DNA from: Falsirhodobacter deserti | GTDB lineage: Bacteria > Pseudomonadota > Alphaproteobacteria > Rhodobacterales > Rhodobacteraceae | Length of the DNA stretch: 64,000 nt | Assembly: GCF_004015795.1 (NCBI RefSeq) | Contig: NZ_ML137219.1 | Coordinates: 59,930-123,929 of the forward strand | Direction: 5' to 3' | Part shown: positions 34,980 through 46,548 of the stretch, one piece after another | Position numbering within the stretch: position 1 is the stretch's first letter | Layout: every line of letters begins with the position of its first letter | Notes under the pieces: model-generated | The model's database searches: none | Told to the model about the DNA's origin: nothing | The model's input: the letters and a program-made list of their open reading frames with translations, nothing else | Made by a program: the position numbers and the translations under genes

Positions 34980-35345
34980 TCAGGTCAGGGAAGGGGGGCC
35001 GCGGGGCGGAATGGCTGGATCGCGGGCGCGCGAAGCGGCGCGTTGCACCTGCGGCAGGATGACTGCGGCGGCCAGCCTGCGTTCCAGTTCGGGCAGGGCA
35101 AGGCCGGTGCCCGGCAGGTCCGTGGCCGTGACAAGCTGGCAAAGCGAACAGGAAGGAAGGTGCAGGTGATCCTGATCTTGCGTGCTGCACAGATCATCGG
35201 CAAGGCCGCCGGCCAGCATATACGCCTCAAGCCGCGCTTCCGTCATGGATGGGGCGGCGTGCAGGGACGTGCCCGTTGCGAAGGCAAGGGCCAGCAGGAT
35301 CAGAAGCGTCAATCCCGCAAGATGGGGGTGCAACAGATGGCGCAT
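34980..35345 (-). CDS. Small secreted Cys-X-X-Cys protein, possibly DUF2946-like
   Basis: A 121-residue protein with an N-terminal hydrophobic signal/anchor (LAGLTLLILLALAFATGTSLHA) and a conserved-looking HLHLPSCSLCQLV with a CxxC pair, as in small proteins of copper operons. It is first of three codirectional genes (this, PepSY, PCu(A)C). Family assignment tentative; metal binding is inferred from cysteines and context. Confidence 0.7.
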   Translation of the reverse strand: MRHLLHPHLAGLTLLILLALAFATGTSLHAAPSMTEARLEAYMLAGGLADDLCSTQDQDHLHLPSCSLCQLVTATDLPGTGLALPELERRLAAAVILPQVQRAASRARDPAIPPRGPPSLT

Positions 35346-35394
35346 GGTCCATCTGTTGCAGATGCGCCGTCAGGGGCGCAATGGGCGAAATGTC

Positions 35395-36081
35395 TCACTC
35401 TGCCAGGGCGGCGTCGTAACGCTCCGACACCTTGGTCCAATCGACCACGTTCCACCACTCGGCCAGATATTCGCCGCGGCGGTTGTTGTAGGTCAGGTAA
35501 TAGGCGTGTTCCCACACGTCATTGCCCAGAAGCGGCGTGCCTTTGGTTTCGGCCACGTCCATCAGCGGGTTGTCCTGGTTGGGGGTGGAGGTGACCTCCA
35601 GCTGGTCCTGATCGTTCAGGATCAGCCATGCCCAGCCCGATCCGAAACGGCTTGTGCCGGCTTTCTCGAACGCGGTGCGGAATTCATCTTCGGATCCGAA
35701 GCTTTCGGTGATGGCCTGCGAAAGCTCCTCCGACATCTCGCCTGTTTCACCTTCGGGGGCCATGGTTTCCCAGAAGAAGCTGTGATTCCAGTGCCCGCCC
35801 GCATTGTTGCGCACGGAGTCGGGGAAGGTGCCGGCCTGTGCCACCAGCTCTTCCAGCGACAGGTCTGCCGGCGCGTCGCCGGCACCGACCGCCTTGTTCA
35901 GGTTGTCGACATAGCCTTGATGGTGCTTGCCATGATGCAGTTCCATCGTCTCGGCGCTGATCGCCGGTTCCAGCGCATCGGTCGCATAGGGCAGTTCGGG
36001 CAGGGTGAACTGCCCTTCGGATTGGGCGAGCGCGGCGGTCGGCAGGGCGAAGGCGGCGACGAAGGCGATCTTGTGAAGCAT
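35395..36081 (-). CDS. sodB: Fe/Mn superoxide dismutase with a signal peptide
   Basis: A 228-residue SOD. Metal ligands are visible in [28 protein letters not shown] and [23 protein letters not shown] is typical. Unlike the common cytosolic enzyme it begins with an exported-type signal [19 protein letters not shown], so it should work in the periplasm on superoxide from outside. GGGAGGACACC precedes ATG 36081. It lies 49 bp upstream of the copper operon and on the same strand. Iron versus manganese not decided. Confidence 0.9.
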   Translation of the reverse strand: MLHKIAFVAAFALPTAALAQSEGQFTLPELPYATDALEPAISAETMELHHGKHHQGYVDNLNKAVGAGDAPADLSLEELVAQAGTFPDSVRNNAGGHWNHSFFWETMAPEGETGEMSEELSQAITESFGSEDEFRTAFEKAGTSRFGSGWAWLILNDQDQLEVTSTPNQDNPLMDVAETKGTPLLGNDVWEHAYYLTYNNRRGEYLAEWWNVVDWTKVSERYDAALAE

Positions 36082-36173
36082 GGTGTCCTCCCAAAGGTTC
36101 AGCCCGCACAACCTTTTCACTGCCCGTCCGTTCCACCGCCGCAACCTTTTGCCGCAGGCGACCGCCGGATGAC

Positions 36174-36198
36174 AAAAAGCCAGCCCCGTGGGGCTGGC
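36174..36198 (-). terminator. Rho-independent terminator of the carbohydrate operon
   Basis: On the minus strand GCCAGCCCC/GGGGCTGGC forms a perfect 9-bp stem with a 2-nt centre, followed by TTTTTG. It starts 27 bp after the SBP stop. Confidence 0.85.
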
Positions 36199-36224
36199 CA
36201 TGTTCGTGCACCTGCCGCGTTCGA

Positions 36225-37160
36225 TCAGAACGGGCTGTCTTCGAAATAGTAATCAGCCGCGTTCTCGGGCGTGATCAGTTCGGAGCCGATGATGAACCGG
36301 CCCGCCACCGGCGCGGGGGAGGTGAAGCGCATCGCCGTCAGCTCGATCGCGGTTGCGATCATCGCGGGCGGATAGGTCACGTTCACCGGCAGCATCGGAT
36401 CGTTGTCGCGGATGCGGGCCACGATTTCCTTCATGCCCGCGCCACCCACGACCCACATCTCGTCCGAGCGGCCGGCCTGTTCGATAGCCTGCAGGGCGCC
36501 CGTGGCCATGTCGTCATCGGCGGCCCAGACTGCGTCAATCTCGGGGAAGCGGGACAGGAAGTCCTGCATCACGGTGAACGAGGTGTCGCGGTTCCAGTTG
36601 CCGTGCTCCATGCCCAGCACCTCGATGCCGGCGCCTTCGATGGCGGCGGTGAACGCCTCGACGCGTTCGTTGTCGATGGTGGAGGCGATGCCGCGCAGCA
36701 CCACGATCTTCGATCCTTCGTCCAGCGTTTCGGCGAAATATTCGCCGGCGACGCGGCCGAAGCCTTCATTGTCGCCCGCGACATAAAGATCCTCGATCCC
36801 GTCTTGCGAAAGGCCGCGATCGACCACCGTCACATAGGTGCCGCTTTCGGCCACGCGGGCCACGGGGGCGGTCAGGGGTTCGGATTCGAAAGGCAGCACG
36901 ACCAGCGCGTCGATGTTGCGCGTGGCCACCATATCCTCGATGTCGGAAACCTGCTTGGACGGGTCCGATGCCGTGGTCAGAACGAAATCCAGGTCCGGAT
37001 ACGCTTCTTCAAGACGTTCCACCGTGGCCTGCGCGTGATAGTTCAGGCCCCCCGCCCAGCCATGCGTGGCCGCGGGAATGGAGATGCCGATGGTTTCGGC
37101 CCCTGCCGGTAGCGCAACGGCCAGAAGTGCCGTGGCGGACAGGATCGTGCGGATGGTCAT
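36225..37160 (-). CDS. Sugar ABC transporter substrate-binding protein (RbsB type)
   Basis: A 311-residue periplasmic-binding-protein-like domain protein (Peripla_BP_4) with signal peptide [21 protein letters not shown]. Typical features: [60 protein letters not shown]. It binds an unknown sugar or polyol. GGGAGGACTACC precedes ATG 37160. It is the last gene of the five-gene operon 41821-36225. Confidence 0.92.
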   Translation of the reverse strand: MTIRTILSATALLAVALPAGAETIGISIPAATHGWAGGLNYHAQATVERLEEAYPDLDFVLTTASDPSKQVSDIEDMVATRNIDALVVLPFESEPLTAPVARVAESGTYVTVVDRGLSQDGIEDLYVAGDNEGFGRVAGEYFAETLDEGSKIVVLRGIASTIDNERVEAFTAAIEGAGIEVLGMEHGNWNRDTSFTVMQDFLSRFPEIDAVWAADDDMATGALQAIEQAGRSDEMWVVGGAGMKEIVARIRDNDPMLPVNVTYPPAMIATAIELTAMRFTSPAPVAGRFIIGSELITPENAADYYFEDSPF

Positions 37161-37174
37161 GGTAGTCCTCCCGT

Positions 37175-38173
37175 TCAGTTGGATCGGATGCCGCCCCTTT
37201 GCAGAACAACGGCAAGAATGATGATGATGCCTTGGATCGCCCCGTTCAGATAGGGGGAAACAAGGTCCGTCAGGTTCAGGATATTGCCGATCAGGCCAAG
37301 GATCAGGACGCCCACGACAGTGCCCCAGACGCGCCCGAAACCGCCTTTCAGCATGGTGCCGCCGATGATGACGGCCGCGATCGCCTCCAGCTCCCACAGA
37401 AGGCCGGTTGCGGCGGAAGCGGACCCCAGGCGCGGCACGTACATGATCGTGGCCACGCCAACCAGCAGGCCCAGCAGCACATAGGTTGCCATGCGCACGC
37501 GCATCACGTTCACCGCCGAATACCTCGCCACCTGTTCGTTCGACCCGATGGCTGCGCAGTGGCGGCCGAACCGGGTGTGGCGCATCGTGATTTCCCCCGC
37601 GATCGCCACAAGGGCAAAGACGATGATCGGCCAGCTGACCCCCAGAACCGTGCCGTAATAAACAGGGCGGTAAACGCCCGACAGTTCGTAGTTCAGCGAA
37701 AGGGTGCCCCCGTCGGCCATCCATGTGATCAGTGAACGGTAGATGCCCATCGTGCCAAGGGTGACGATGAACGCCTCGATCCGTGCGCGGGTGACCAGAA
37801 GGCCGTTGATGGCCCCGCCGAACAGGCCCGTGACAAGGCCGATAAGGATGCCGACAAGGATCACCCCCACCCCTTGCCCCATCATGGGCAGCAGCGCGTT
37901 CATCACCATGATCATCACGCCCGCAACGAAGGCGGCCATGGAGCCGACGGAAAGATCCAGCCCGCCTGCCGTGATCACGAAGGTCATCCCCACCGCGATG
38001 ATGCCGATGAAGGCTGACCGCGCCAGCACGTTCGTCAGGTTGGAATAGCTGAGGAAGTTATCGTTCAGCGCGATCCCGATCAGCAGCAGCACCCCAAGGG
38101 CGGCAAGCGGCCCGATGGCGTGCAGGTTGATGCGGCGGCGCGGGGCCTGCCTTGGTTCGGCGGTGGCTGTCAT
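37175..38173 (-). CDS. Sugar ABC transporter permease (RbsC type)
   Basis: A 332-residue BPD_transp_2 permease with about ten helices. It has FIGIIAVGMTFVITAGGLDLSVGSMAAF, NGLLVTRARIEAFIVTLGTMGIYR and AIAAVIIGGTMLKGGFGRVWGTVVG, all RbsC hallmarks. The ATG overlaps the ATPase stop by 4 nt (ATGA). It forms the membrane channel with the ATPase at 38170. Confidence 0.93.
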   Translation of the reverse strand: MTATAEPRQAPRRRINLHAIGPLAALGVLLLIGIALNDNFLSYSNLTNVLARSAFIGIIAVGMTFVITAGGLDLSVGSMAAFVAGVMIMVMNALLPMMGQGVGVILVGILIGLVTGLFGGAINGLLVTRARIEAFIVTLGTMGIYRSLITWMADGGTLSLNYELSGVYRPVYYGTVLGVSWPIIVFALVAIAGEITMRHTRFGRHCAAIGSNEQVARYSAVNVMRVRMATYVLLGLLVGVATIMYVPRLGSASAATGLLWELEAIAAVIIGGTMLKGGFGRVWGTVVGVLILGLIGNILNLTDLVSPYLNGAIQGIIIILAVVLQRGGIRSN

Positions 38174-39660
38174 GCGGCCTCTCCCTCAAGTCCCATCGCC
38201 AGCCGGACGATGGCGCGTTCGTTCACATCTGCGCCCGCTACCTGCCCCGCGATGCGGCCACGCTGCATCACGATCACGCGGTCGCACAGGCCGATCACCT
38301 CCGGCAATTCCGAGGAGATGACGATAACGCTCAGCCCCTCGTCAGCAAGGCGGTGGATGAAGCGATAGATTTGCTGCTTGGTGCCGATATCGATGCCGCG
38401 GGTCGGTTCGTCCACGATGACGATACGGGGTTGGGTCAGCATCGTCTTGGCCAGAAGCAGCTTCTGCTGGTTTCCGCCCGAAAGGTTGCCCGCCAGCACG
38501 TCGCGATGCGGGATGCGGATGTCCCAGTCGGCGATCGCCTGGTCCAGCGCGGCATCTTCGGCCTTGCGGTCGATCAGGCCATGCGAAAACCGTTCAAGCG
38601 CCAGAAGGGTCAGGTTCTCGCGCAGGGACTTGTTCAGCAGAAGGCCCGATTCCTTCCGGTCCTCGGTCAGATAGACCAGTCCGGCCTGGATCGCGGGGCG
38701 CATCCGGTCGGCGGGCAGGGTGGCGCCGTTCACGGTCACGCTGCCGTCGCGCGGGCGCAGGCCGGCAACCGCCTCCATCAGCTCGGTCCGGCCAGAGCCG
38801 ACAAGGCCGGCAAAGCCAAGGATCTCTCCCTGCCGCAGATCGAACGAGGCGTCCTCGACAAAGCGCGGCACGCGGATGTCGCGGGCCGAAAGAACAACGT
38901 CGCCGCCGCCCTTGCGCTTTGGCGGGTAAAGGTCCGAAAGATCGCGCCCCACCATGGCGGTGGCCATCTGGTCCTCGGTCATGCCTTCGGCGCAATCGGA
39001 CAGCACCATCGATCCGTCGCGCAGTACGGTCACGCGGTCGGCCAGGCGCCGCACCTCGCCCAGCTTGTGCGAAGTGTAAAGCACGGCCACGCCTTCGGCC
39101 TTCAGGCGATCCACCTGCTGAAACAGAACCTCGGTCTCGCGGGCGGTCAGAACGGCGGTCGGCTCGTCCATGATCAGCACGCGGGCATGGCGCGACAGGG
39201 CCTTCGCAATCTCCACCATCTGCCGGTCGGGAACCGAGATGTCGGCAATCCGCGCATCGGGCGAGGCATTGCAATGAAGCCGCGTCAGCAGTGCCTGCGT
39301 GTATTTGCGCATTCCCGCATGATCAAGGAACGGGCCGCGCCGCATCTCGCGCCCAAGGAACACGTTTTCCGTCACCGTCAGATGGGCGGCAAGATTGAAT
39401 TCCTGGTGGATCATCACGATGCCCGCCTCCTCCGCCTGGGCGGGGGAGGTGAGGCGGACCGGATCGCCGTCGATGCAGACGGTGCCGCTGCTGGGGGCCA
39501 GAAAGCCGGACATGACCTTCATCGTTGTGGACTTTCCGGCGCCGTTTTCACCGATCAGCGCATGAACCTCGCCGCTGTGAAGCTGGATGTCGATGCCGTG
39601 CAGCACCTCGATCGGGCCGAAGCTGCGGGTGACGTTCGACAGGGAAAGAACCGGCTTCAT
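38170..39660 (-). CDS. Sugar ABC transporter ATP-binding protein (RbsA type)
   Basis: A 496-residue protein with two ATPase modules. First: Walker A GENGAGKST, Walker B VLIMDEPTAVL. Second: signature LSGGNQQKLLLAKT and Walker B IVIVDEPTRGID, with a degenerate Walker A GLVGSGRTE, as usual for RbsA/MglA proteins. The start overlaps the dehydrogenase stop (ATGA). It powers the RbsC-like permease. Confidence 0.93.
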   Translation of the reverse strand: MKPVLSLSNVTRSFGPIEVLHGIDIQLHSGEVHALIGENGAGKSTTMKVMSGFLAPSSGTVCIDGDPVRLTSPAQAEEAGIVMIHQEFNLAAHLTVTENVFLGREMRRGPFLDHAGMRKYTQALLTRLHCNASPDARIADISVPDRQMVEIAKALSRHARVLIMDEPTAVLTARETEVLFQQVDRLKAEGVAVLYTSHKLGEVRRLADRVTVLRDGSMVLSDCAEGMTEDQMATAMVGRDLSDLYPPKRKGGGDVVLSARDIRVPRFVEDASFDLRQGEILGFAGLVGSGRTELMEAVAGLRPRDGSVTVNGATLPADRMRPAIQAGLVYLTEDRKESGLLLNKSLRENLTLLALERFSHGLIDRKAEDAALDQAIADWDIRIPHRDVLAGNLSGGNQQKLLLAKTMLTQPRIVIVDEPTRGIDIGTKQQIYRFIHRLADEGLSVIVISSELPEVIGLCDRVIVMQRGRIAGQVAGADVNERAIVRLAMGLEGEAA

Positions 39661-40772
39661 GGGGCCACCCAAGCCCCGTTATTGGCCGAGGATTCCCGGC
39701 AGGCCGCGATGAACGCCATCCCGCCCATGCCATCGACGATGCCGGGATACTGCACCCCGTCCGGCAGCACACTGCCATGGGCGCGGATGGCACGGGCAGC
39801 CTCGGCATAGATATTGGCGAAGGCTTCTATGTATCCTTCGGGATGGCCTGCAGGCACGCGCGACAGGCGCGTTGCGGCCCCGGTCGCCCCCGCGCCGTTC
39901 TGCGTCAGGATCTGGCGCGGCTGCCCGAAGCGGGTGAAGGAAAGTTGTGTTGCAGCTTCCTGCGTCCAGTCAAGGCCGCCGGTTTCACCGAACACGCGGA
40001 TGCGGACGGTGTTTTCATGCCCCGGCGCGACCTGGCTGGCCCAAAGCGAACCGCGTGCCCCGCCCTTGAAGCGCAGCATCGCCTGCACGTTGTCATCCAC
40101 CCGCCGCCCGGGCACGAAGCTGCTGAGTTCTGCCGAAAGCGCCTCCACCTCCAGCCCGCTGACGTATTGCGCCAGATGCCATGCATGGGTGCCGATATCG
40201 CCCACCGCGCCCGCGCCCGCCTTCGCGGGATCGGTGCGCCATCCTGCCTGCTGCGAGGCGTTATCCTCGGTCAGCCAGTCCTGTGCGTATTCCACCTGCA
40301 CCACGCGCACCGGGCCGATATCGCCCCGCGCTACCATTTCGCGCGCCTGACGGACCATGGCATAGCCGGAATAGGTATGCGTCAGGATGAACAGCGCGTT
40401 TGACGCTTCGCAGGCGGCGGCCAGATCGCGCGCCTCTTCGGTGGTGGCGGTCAGGGGCTTGTCGCAGATGACGTGGATGCCGCGTTCAAGGAACGCCTTT
40501 GCCGGCGCCGCATGCATGTGATTGGGGGTGACGATGGCCACCGCCTCGATCCCGTCGGGGCGGGTGGCCTCGGCCTCGGCCATCTGCGCGAAATCGTCGT
40601 AAACCCGCGCAAGTCCAAGCTCCTCCCCCGACCGGCGGGCCCGCTCGGGATCGGAGGACAGCGCCCCCGCCACAAGCTCGAACTGGCCATCAAGGCGCGC
40701 GGCCATGCGATGCACGTTTCCGATGAAGGCACCGCTGCCCCCGCCAACCATTCCCAGGCGCAGCGCCCTCAT
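39657..40772 (-). CDS. Gfo/Idh/MocA-family oxidoreductase
   Basis: A 371-residue NAD(P)-dependent dehydrogenase. N-terminal Rossmann fold RLGMVGGGSGAFIGNVHRMAA, then VTPNHMHAAPAKAFLERGIHVICDKPLTAT (the EKP-type catalytic lysine, here DKP) and DIGTHAWHLAQYVSGLEV with the conserved histidine. It oxidises a sugar or inositol-type substrate. It overlaps both neighbours by 4 nt, so it acts with the isomerase and the transporter. Confidence 0.92.
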   Translation of the reverse strand: MRALRLGMVGGGSGAFIGNVHRMAARLDGQFELVAGALSSDPERARRSGEELGLARVYDDFAQMAEAEATRPDGIEAVAIVTPNHMHAAPAKAFLERGIHVICDKPLTATTEEARDLAAACEASNALFILTHTYSGYAMVRQAREMVARGDIGPVRVVQVEYAQDWLTEDNASQQAGWRTDPAKAGAGAVGDIGTHAWHLAQYVSGLEVEALSAELSSFVPGRRVDDNVQAMLRFKGGARGSLWASQVAPGHENTVRIRVFGETGGLDWTQEAATQLSFTRFGQPRQILTQNGAGATGAATRLSRVPAGHPEGYIEAFANIYAEAARAIRAHGSVLPDGVQYPGIVDGMGGMAFIAACRESSANNGAWVAP

Positions 40773-41821
40773 CGGTCCAGCCCCAGCATGCGGCGGTTGG
40801 CCTGCGCATCGGTGCCGGCAGCTGCGAAATCGTCAAAGGCGTGCGGTGTCACACGGATGATGTGGTCCTTCACGAAACGTGCCCCTTCCCTTGCCCCATC
40901 CTCGGGGTGCTTGAGGGCGCATTCCCATTCAACCACCGCCCAGCCGTCAAACCCCTGCGCTGTCAGCTTGGAGAAAACGGCGCGGAAATCAACCTGCCCG
41001 TCGCCGGGGGACCGGAAACGGCCAGCGCGATCCACCCATGGCTGGTAGCCGCCGTAAACGCCCTGCCGCCCCGTCGGGTTGAATTCGGCATCCTTCACAT
41101 GGAACATGCCGATCCGGTCGGCATAGATGTCGAGGTTGGCCAGATAATCCAGCCCCTGAAGCACGTAATGCGACGGATCATACAGCATCTTGGCGCGCGG
41201 ATGGTGGTTCACCCGGTCAAGGAACATCTCGAACGTGGCGCCGTCATGAAGATCCTCGCCCGGATGGATCTCGAAGCAGACATCGATGCCGCAGCTTTCG
41301 GCATGGTCAAGGATGGGGTGCCAGCGGCGGGCAAGTTCATCAAAGGCCGCTTCGATCAGCCCCGGCGGGCGCTGCGGCCACGGATAGACATAGGGCCATG
41401 CAAGCGAGCCTGAGAACGTGGCCATCGCCTTCAGCCCCAGATTGGCCGAGGCGCTGATCGTTTTCTTTACCTGATCGACGGCCCATTCGGCGCGCGCCGC
41501 GGGATTGCCGCGAACCTGCGGTGCGGCAAAGGCGTCGAACGCCTCGTCATAGGCAGGATGCACGGCGACAAGCTGGCCCTGCGTATGGCTGGAAAGTTCG
41601 GTGATGACGATGCCGCCGGCCTGCGCCAGAAGATCCTCGCAATAACTGCGGGAACTTGCCGCAAGCCCCAGATCCATCAGCCGCGCATCGCCGGATGGAA
41701 CCTGCACCCCCAGATACCCACATTCCGCGGCCCAACGTGTGATCCCTGCCCATGTGTTGAACGGTGCCGTGTTTCCGGCAAACTGGGCCAGAAAAAGGCC
41801 GGGGCCCTTCATTGTTTTCAT
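40769..41821 (-). CDS. Sugar phosphate isomerase/epimerase family protein (xylose-isomerase-like TIM barrel)
   Basis: A 350-residue AP_endonuc_2 TIM barrel protein. Metal-ligand segments: VCFEIHPGEDLHDGATFEMFLDRV, YDPSHYVLQGLDYLANLD, IGMFHVKDAEF, WAVVEWECAL. Such enzymes epimerise, isomerise or dehydrate sugars and inositol derivatives. ATG 41821 follows GGAGGATTC. First gene of the operon, divergent from the LacI gene. Substrate not readable. Confidence 0.9.
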   Translation of the reverse strand: MKTMKGPGLFLAQFAGNTAPFNTWAGITRWAAECGYLGVQVPSGDARLMDLGLAASSRSYCEDLLAQAGGIVITELSSHTQGQLVAVHPAYDEAFDAFAAPQVRGNPAARAEWAVDQVKKTISASANLGLKAMATFSGSLAWPYVYPWPQRPPGLIEAAFDELARRWHPILDHAESCGIDVCFEIHPGEDLHDGATFEMFLDRVNHHPRAKMLYDPSHYVLQGLDYLANLDIYADRIGMFHVKDAEFNPTGRQGVYGGYQPWVDRAGRFRSPGDGQVDFRAVFSKLTAQGFDGWAVVEWECALKHPEDGAREGARFVKDHIIRVTPHAFDDFAAAGTDAQANRRMLGLDR

Positions 41822-41851
41822 GAATCCTCCTGCCACCGATCCCATCCCCCA

Positions 41852-41865
41852 TGTAATCGGTTGCA
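41852..41865. promoter_or_regulatory. LacI-family operator
   Basis: TGTAATCGGTTGCA fits the LacI-family pattern TGnAAnCGnTTnCA exactly. It lies 30 bp upstream of the isomerase ATG in the gap shared with the LacI gene at 41942, whose product is the expected binder. Confidence 0.7.
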
Positions 41866-41941
41866 AGAAGCGTGGCACAGGCGCTTCTTCTTTACAAGAA
41901 CAGCTTCATGAGCCAGCGTTGGCGCTTGAGGAAGCAGGTAC

Positions 41942-42949
41942 ATGACAAAGAATACTCCACGCGTCCGGGACGTTGCCCGGCTGGCAAAGGTTTCCACTGC
42001 AACCGTTAGCCGCACCTTAACGCGGCCCGACCTTGTTTCAGAAACCACGCGCAAGCTCGTGATGAAAGCGGTGGAGGAGACGGGTTACACCGTTAACATC
42101 TCGGCCCAGAACCTGCGCCGCCAGCGGACGGGAAGCATCCTGGCGCTGGTGCCGAACCTTGGAAACCCGTTCTTCACCGATATCCTTGGCGGCATCAATG
42201 TGGTGCTGCGCGAACGCAAGCTGAACCTGCTGGTGGCCGACACCACAGGCACATCGGGCACGCGCGTGCAGATGGCGGCGCTGGCGCACAGGTCGCGGGC
42301 GGACGGGCTTGTGGTGATGGACGGCACCCTTGCCCCCGAGGTTTTTTCCCATTCCGCCTGCCCGCCTTTCGTTCAGGCCTGCGAATGGAACGGCCAGCTG
42401 GATGCCCCGCGCGTGGTGGCCGACAACCACCTTGGCGCGGGTCTTGCCACGCGCCACCTGATCGCGCTTGGCCACAGGCGCATCGCCCAGCTTTTCGGCC
42501 CCGAGGAGAACCCCCTGACCATCACGCGCTGCGCGGGCTTTGCCGATGCGCTGCAGGCGGCGGGCCTGCCGCATCGCGCCGAATGGATGATAGAGGGCGA
42601 TTTTTCCATGGGGTCGGGGCAGGCGGCAGCACGGCGCATCCTTGCCATGAAGGACCGGCCCACCGCCGTGTTCTGCCACAGTGACGGCATGGCCTTCGGC
42701 CTGATGGCCGAGTTGCAGCGCAACGGCGTGCGCGTGCCGCTGGAGTTCTCGGTTGCCGGTTTCGACGATATCGAGCTTGCGGAGCATGCAACGCCCGGGC
42801 TGACCACGATCCGTCAGGAAAGGGCCGAAATCGGCGCGACGGCGGCCCGCACCCTGCTTGCGATCCTGAAGGGCGCGGTGCCAGAGGCGGCGACCGTGCT
42901 GCCCGTGCGGCTGGTCGAACGCGGCAGCACCGGACCGGCCCCCGCCTGA
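41942..42949 (+). CDS. LacI-family regulator of the carbohydrate operon
   Basis: A 335-residue LacI/GalR protein. N-terminal helix-turn-helix VRDVARLAKVSTATVSRTLTRPDLVSETTR, hinge NISAQNLRRQRTGSI, then a periplasmic-binding-like effector domain (NPFFTDILGGIN, AVFCHSDGMAFGLMAEL, SVAGFDDIELAEHATPGLTTI). It diverges from the sugar operon and probably represses it and itself through the operator at 41852. Confidence 0.93.
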   Translation: MTKNTPRVRDVARLAKVSTATVSRTLTRPDLVSETTRKLVMKAVEETGYTVNISAQNLRRQRTGSILALVPNLGNPFFTDILGGINVVLRERKLNLLVADTTGTSGTRVQMAALAHRSRADGLVVMDGTLAPEVFSHSACPPFVQACEWNGQLDAPRVVADNHLGAGLATRHLIALGHRRIAQLFGPEENPLTITRCAGFADALQAAGLPHRAEWMIEGDFSMGSGQAAARRILAMKDRPTAVFCHSDGMAFGLMAELQRNGVRVPLEFSVAGFDDIELAEHATPGLTTIRQERAEIGATAARTLLAILKGAVPEAATVLPVRLVERGSTGPAPA

Positions 42950-42956
42950 CCGCCGT

Positions 42957-42976
42957 CCATAACACCGGCGTTATGG
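42957..42976 (+). terminator. Hairpin after the LacI gene
   Basis: CCATAAC/GTTATGG with a 6-nt loop starts 7 bp after the LacI stop; a TTTTT run follows about 11 bp later. It may be a weak terminator or a regulator site. The rest of the 200-bp gap before the transporter gene holds the imperfect palindrome CATTTCCAAATG (42993-43004) and no ORF of note. Confidence 0.45.
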
Positions 42977-43147
42977 GTTTCGGACGTTTTTGCATTTCCA
43001 AATGGCCGGATTGCATGTCATCGATCTGGCCGAGGAGGCCGTCCCCCGTCGGGACGGACAGAATGCCGATCGGGAATTGGCAGGCCTGGTGCGCGATCCA
43101 TGGGGACAGGCGCCGGCCCCGTCATCCCGCGCGGAGAGGGAGACGAC

Positions 43148-44410
43148 GTGACGCAAACATATTCCAAAGACGCAGGCGGAAGCGCGGGCTGGGTGATCAC
43201 CCTGTGCTGGATCGCGGTTATTCTTGACGGGTTCGATCTTGTGGTGTTGGGGGCCCTGATCCCGACGCTGACCAACCCCGCTGCCCCGTTCATGACACCG
43301 GCCGAGGCGACCTTTGCATCCACCATCGGGCTGGTGGGCATGACCATCGGTGCATTGTCCATCGGCGCGGCAACCGACCGCATCGGCCGCCGCCGCGCGC
43401 TGATCTGGGCCGTGGCCGCGTTTTCCATCCTGACGGCGCTGTGCGGCCTTGCGCAAACACCGGCACAGCTGAGCCTGTTCCGCTTTCTGGCCGGTGTGGG
43501 CCTTGGCGGCTGCCTGCCCACCGCCATCGCCATGGTGACCGAATTTTCGCGCGGCAAGGCGGGCCGTGCCTCCACGCAGGTGATGACGGGTTATCACGTG
43601 GGCGCGGTGGCGACGGCTCTGCTGGGGCTGGTGCTTCTGCCGATGACCGGCTGGCGCGGCATGTTCTTTGCCGGTGCGCTGCCGGGCCTTGTGGTGGTGC
43701 CGCTGATGTTGCGCCATCTGGCCGAAAGCCCCGCCTATCTTCTGGCCAGCGGCCGCCGCGCCGAGGCTGAGGCCGTGGCGCGCGCGCATGGCATCACGCT
43801 GGCCGAACCTGCGGCCGATGTGCCCAAAGCCTCGATCCGGACCTTGTTCGAGGGCGGGTTCCTGCGCACGACGCTGGCGATCTGGGTCACCTCTTTCATG
43901 GGGCTGCTGCTGGTCTATGCGCTGAACAGCTGGCTGCCGGCGCTGATGGTGGCTGCCGATTACGGGCTGGAACGCGGGCTGTGGCTGCTGCTGCTGCTGA
44001 ATGCCGGCGCCATCTGCGGCCTGCTGGTTGCAGGCCAGGTGGGTGACCGGATCGGCCTGCGGACGGCGGCGATCATCTGGTTTGCGGCGGGCGCCGTGCT
44101 TCTGGCGCTGCTGTCGTGGAAGATGCCGGTGGGGCTGCTTTACCCCGTGGTGTTCCTGACCGGCTGCTTCGTCTTTTCGGCGCAGGTGCTGGTTTATGCC
44201 TTCACCGCCTCCCGGTTTCCGGCGGCGGTGCGTGCAACCGCCATCGGCATGTCGGCAGGCGTGGGCCGTCTGGGGGCCATTGCCGGCCCTTTGATCGGGG
44301 GCACGCTGGTATCGATGGGGATCGGCCACCCTTGGGGCTTTTATGTCTTCGCCGTCGTGGGCATGATCGCCGCCCTTGCGATGAGCGTGACAACCGCCCG
44401 TTCGTCCTGA
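43148..44410 (+). CDS. pcaK: Aromatic acid:H+ symporter (AAHS/PcaK-type MFS transporter)
   Basis: A 420-residue, 12-helix MFS protein. It carries the AAHS hallmark ILDGFDLVVLGALIPTL in helix 1 and the MFS loop GAATDRIGRRRALI. Location beside pobA suggests it imports 4-hydroxybenzoate and/or protocatechuate with protons. GTG 43148 is chosen because GGGAGACGAC precedes it. It converges with pobA across a shared terminator. Confidence 0.88.
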   Translation: MTQTYSKDAGGSAGWVITLCWIAVILDGFDLVVLGALIPTLTNPAAPFMTPAEATFASTIGLVGMTIGALSIGAATDRIGRRRALIWAVAAFSILTALCGLAQTPAQLSLFRFLAGVGLGGCLPTAIAMVTEFSRGKAGRASTQVMTGYHVGAVATALLGLVLLPMTGWRGMFFAGALPGLVVVPLMLRHLAESPAYLLASGRRAEAEAVARAHGITLAEPAADVPKASIRTLFEGGFLRTTLAIWVTSFMGLLLVYALNSWLPALMVAADYGLERGLWLLLLLNAGAICGLLVAGQVGDRIGLRTAAIIWFAAGAVLLALLSWKMPVGLLYPVVFLTGCFVFSAQVLVYAFTASRFPAAVRATAIGMSAGVGRLGAIAGPLIGGTLVSMGIGHPWGFYVFAVVGMIAALAMSVTTARSS

Positions 44411-44416
44411 ACCATC

Positions 44417-44442
44417 GCCCGTGCCGGAAAACCGGCACGGGC
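44417..44442. terminator. Bidirectional terminator between transporter gene and pobA
   Basis: A perfect 11-bp stem (GCCCGTGCCGG/CCGGCACGGGC) with loop AAAA lies between the two convergent stops. GCTTTCG follows on the plus side; T-rich content on the minus side is low. Confidence 0.8.
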
Positions 44443-44449
44443 GCTTTCG

Positions 44450-46548
<2,099 letters not shown>

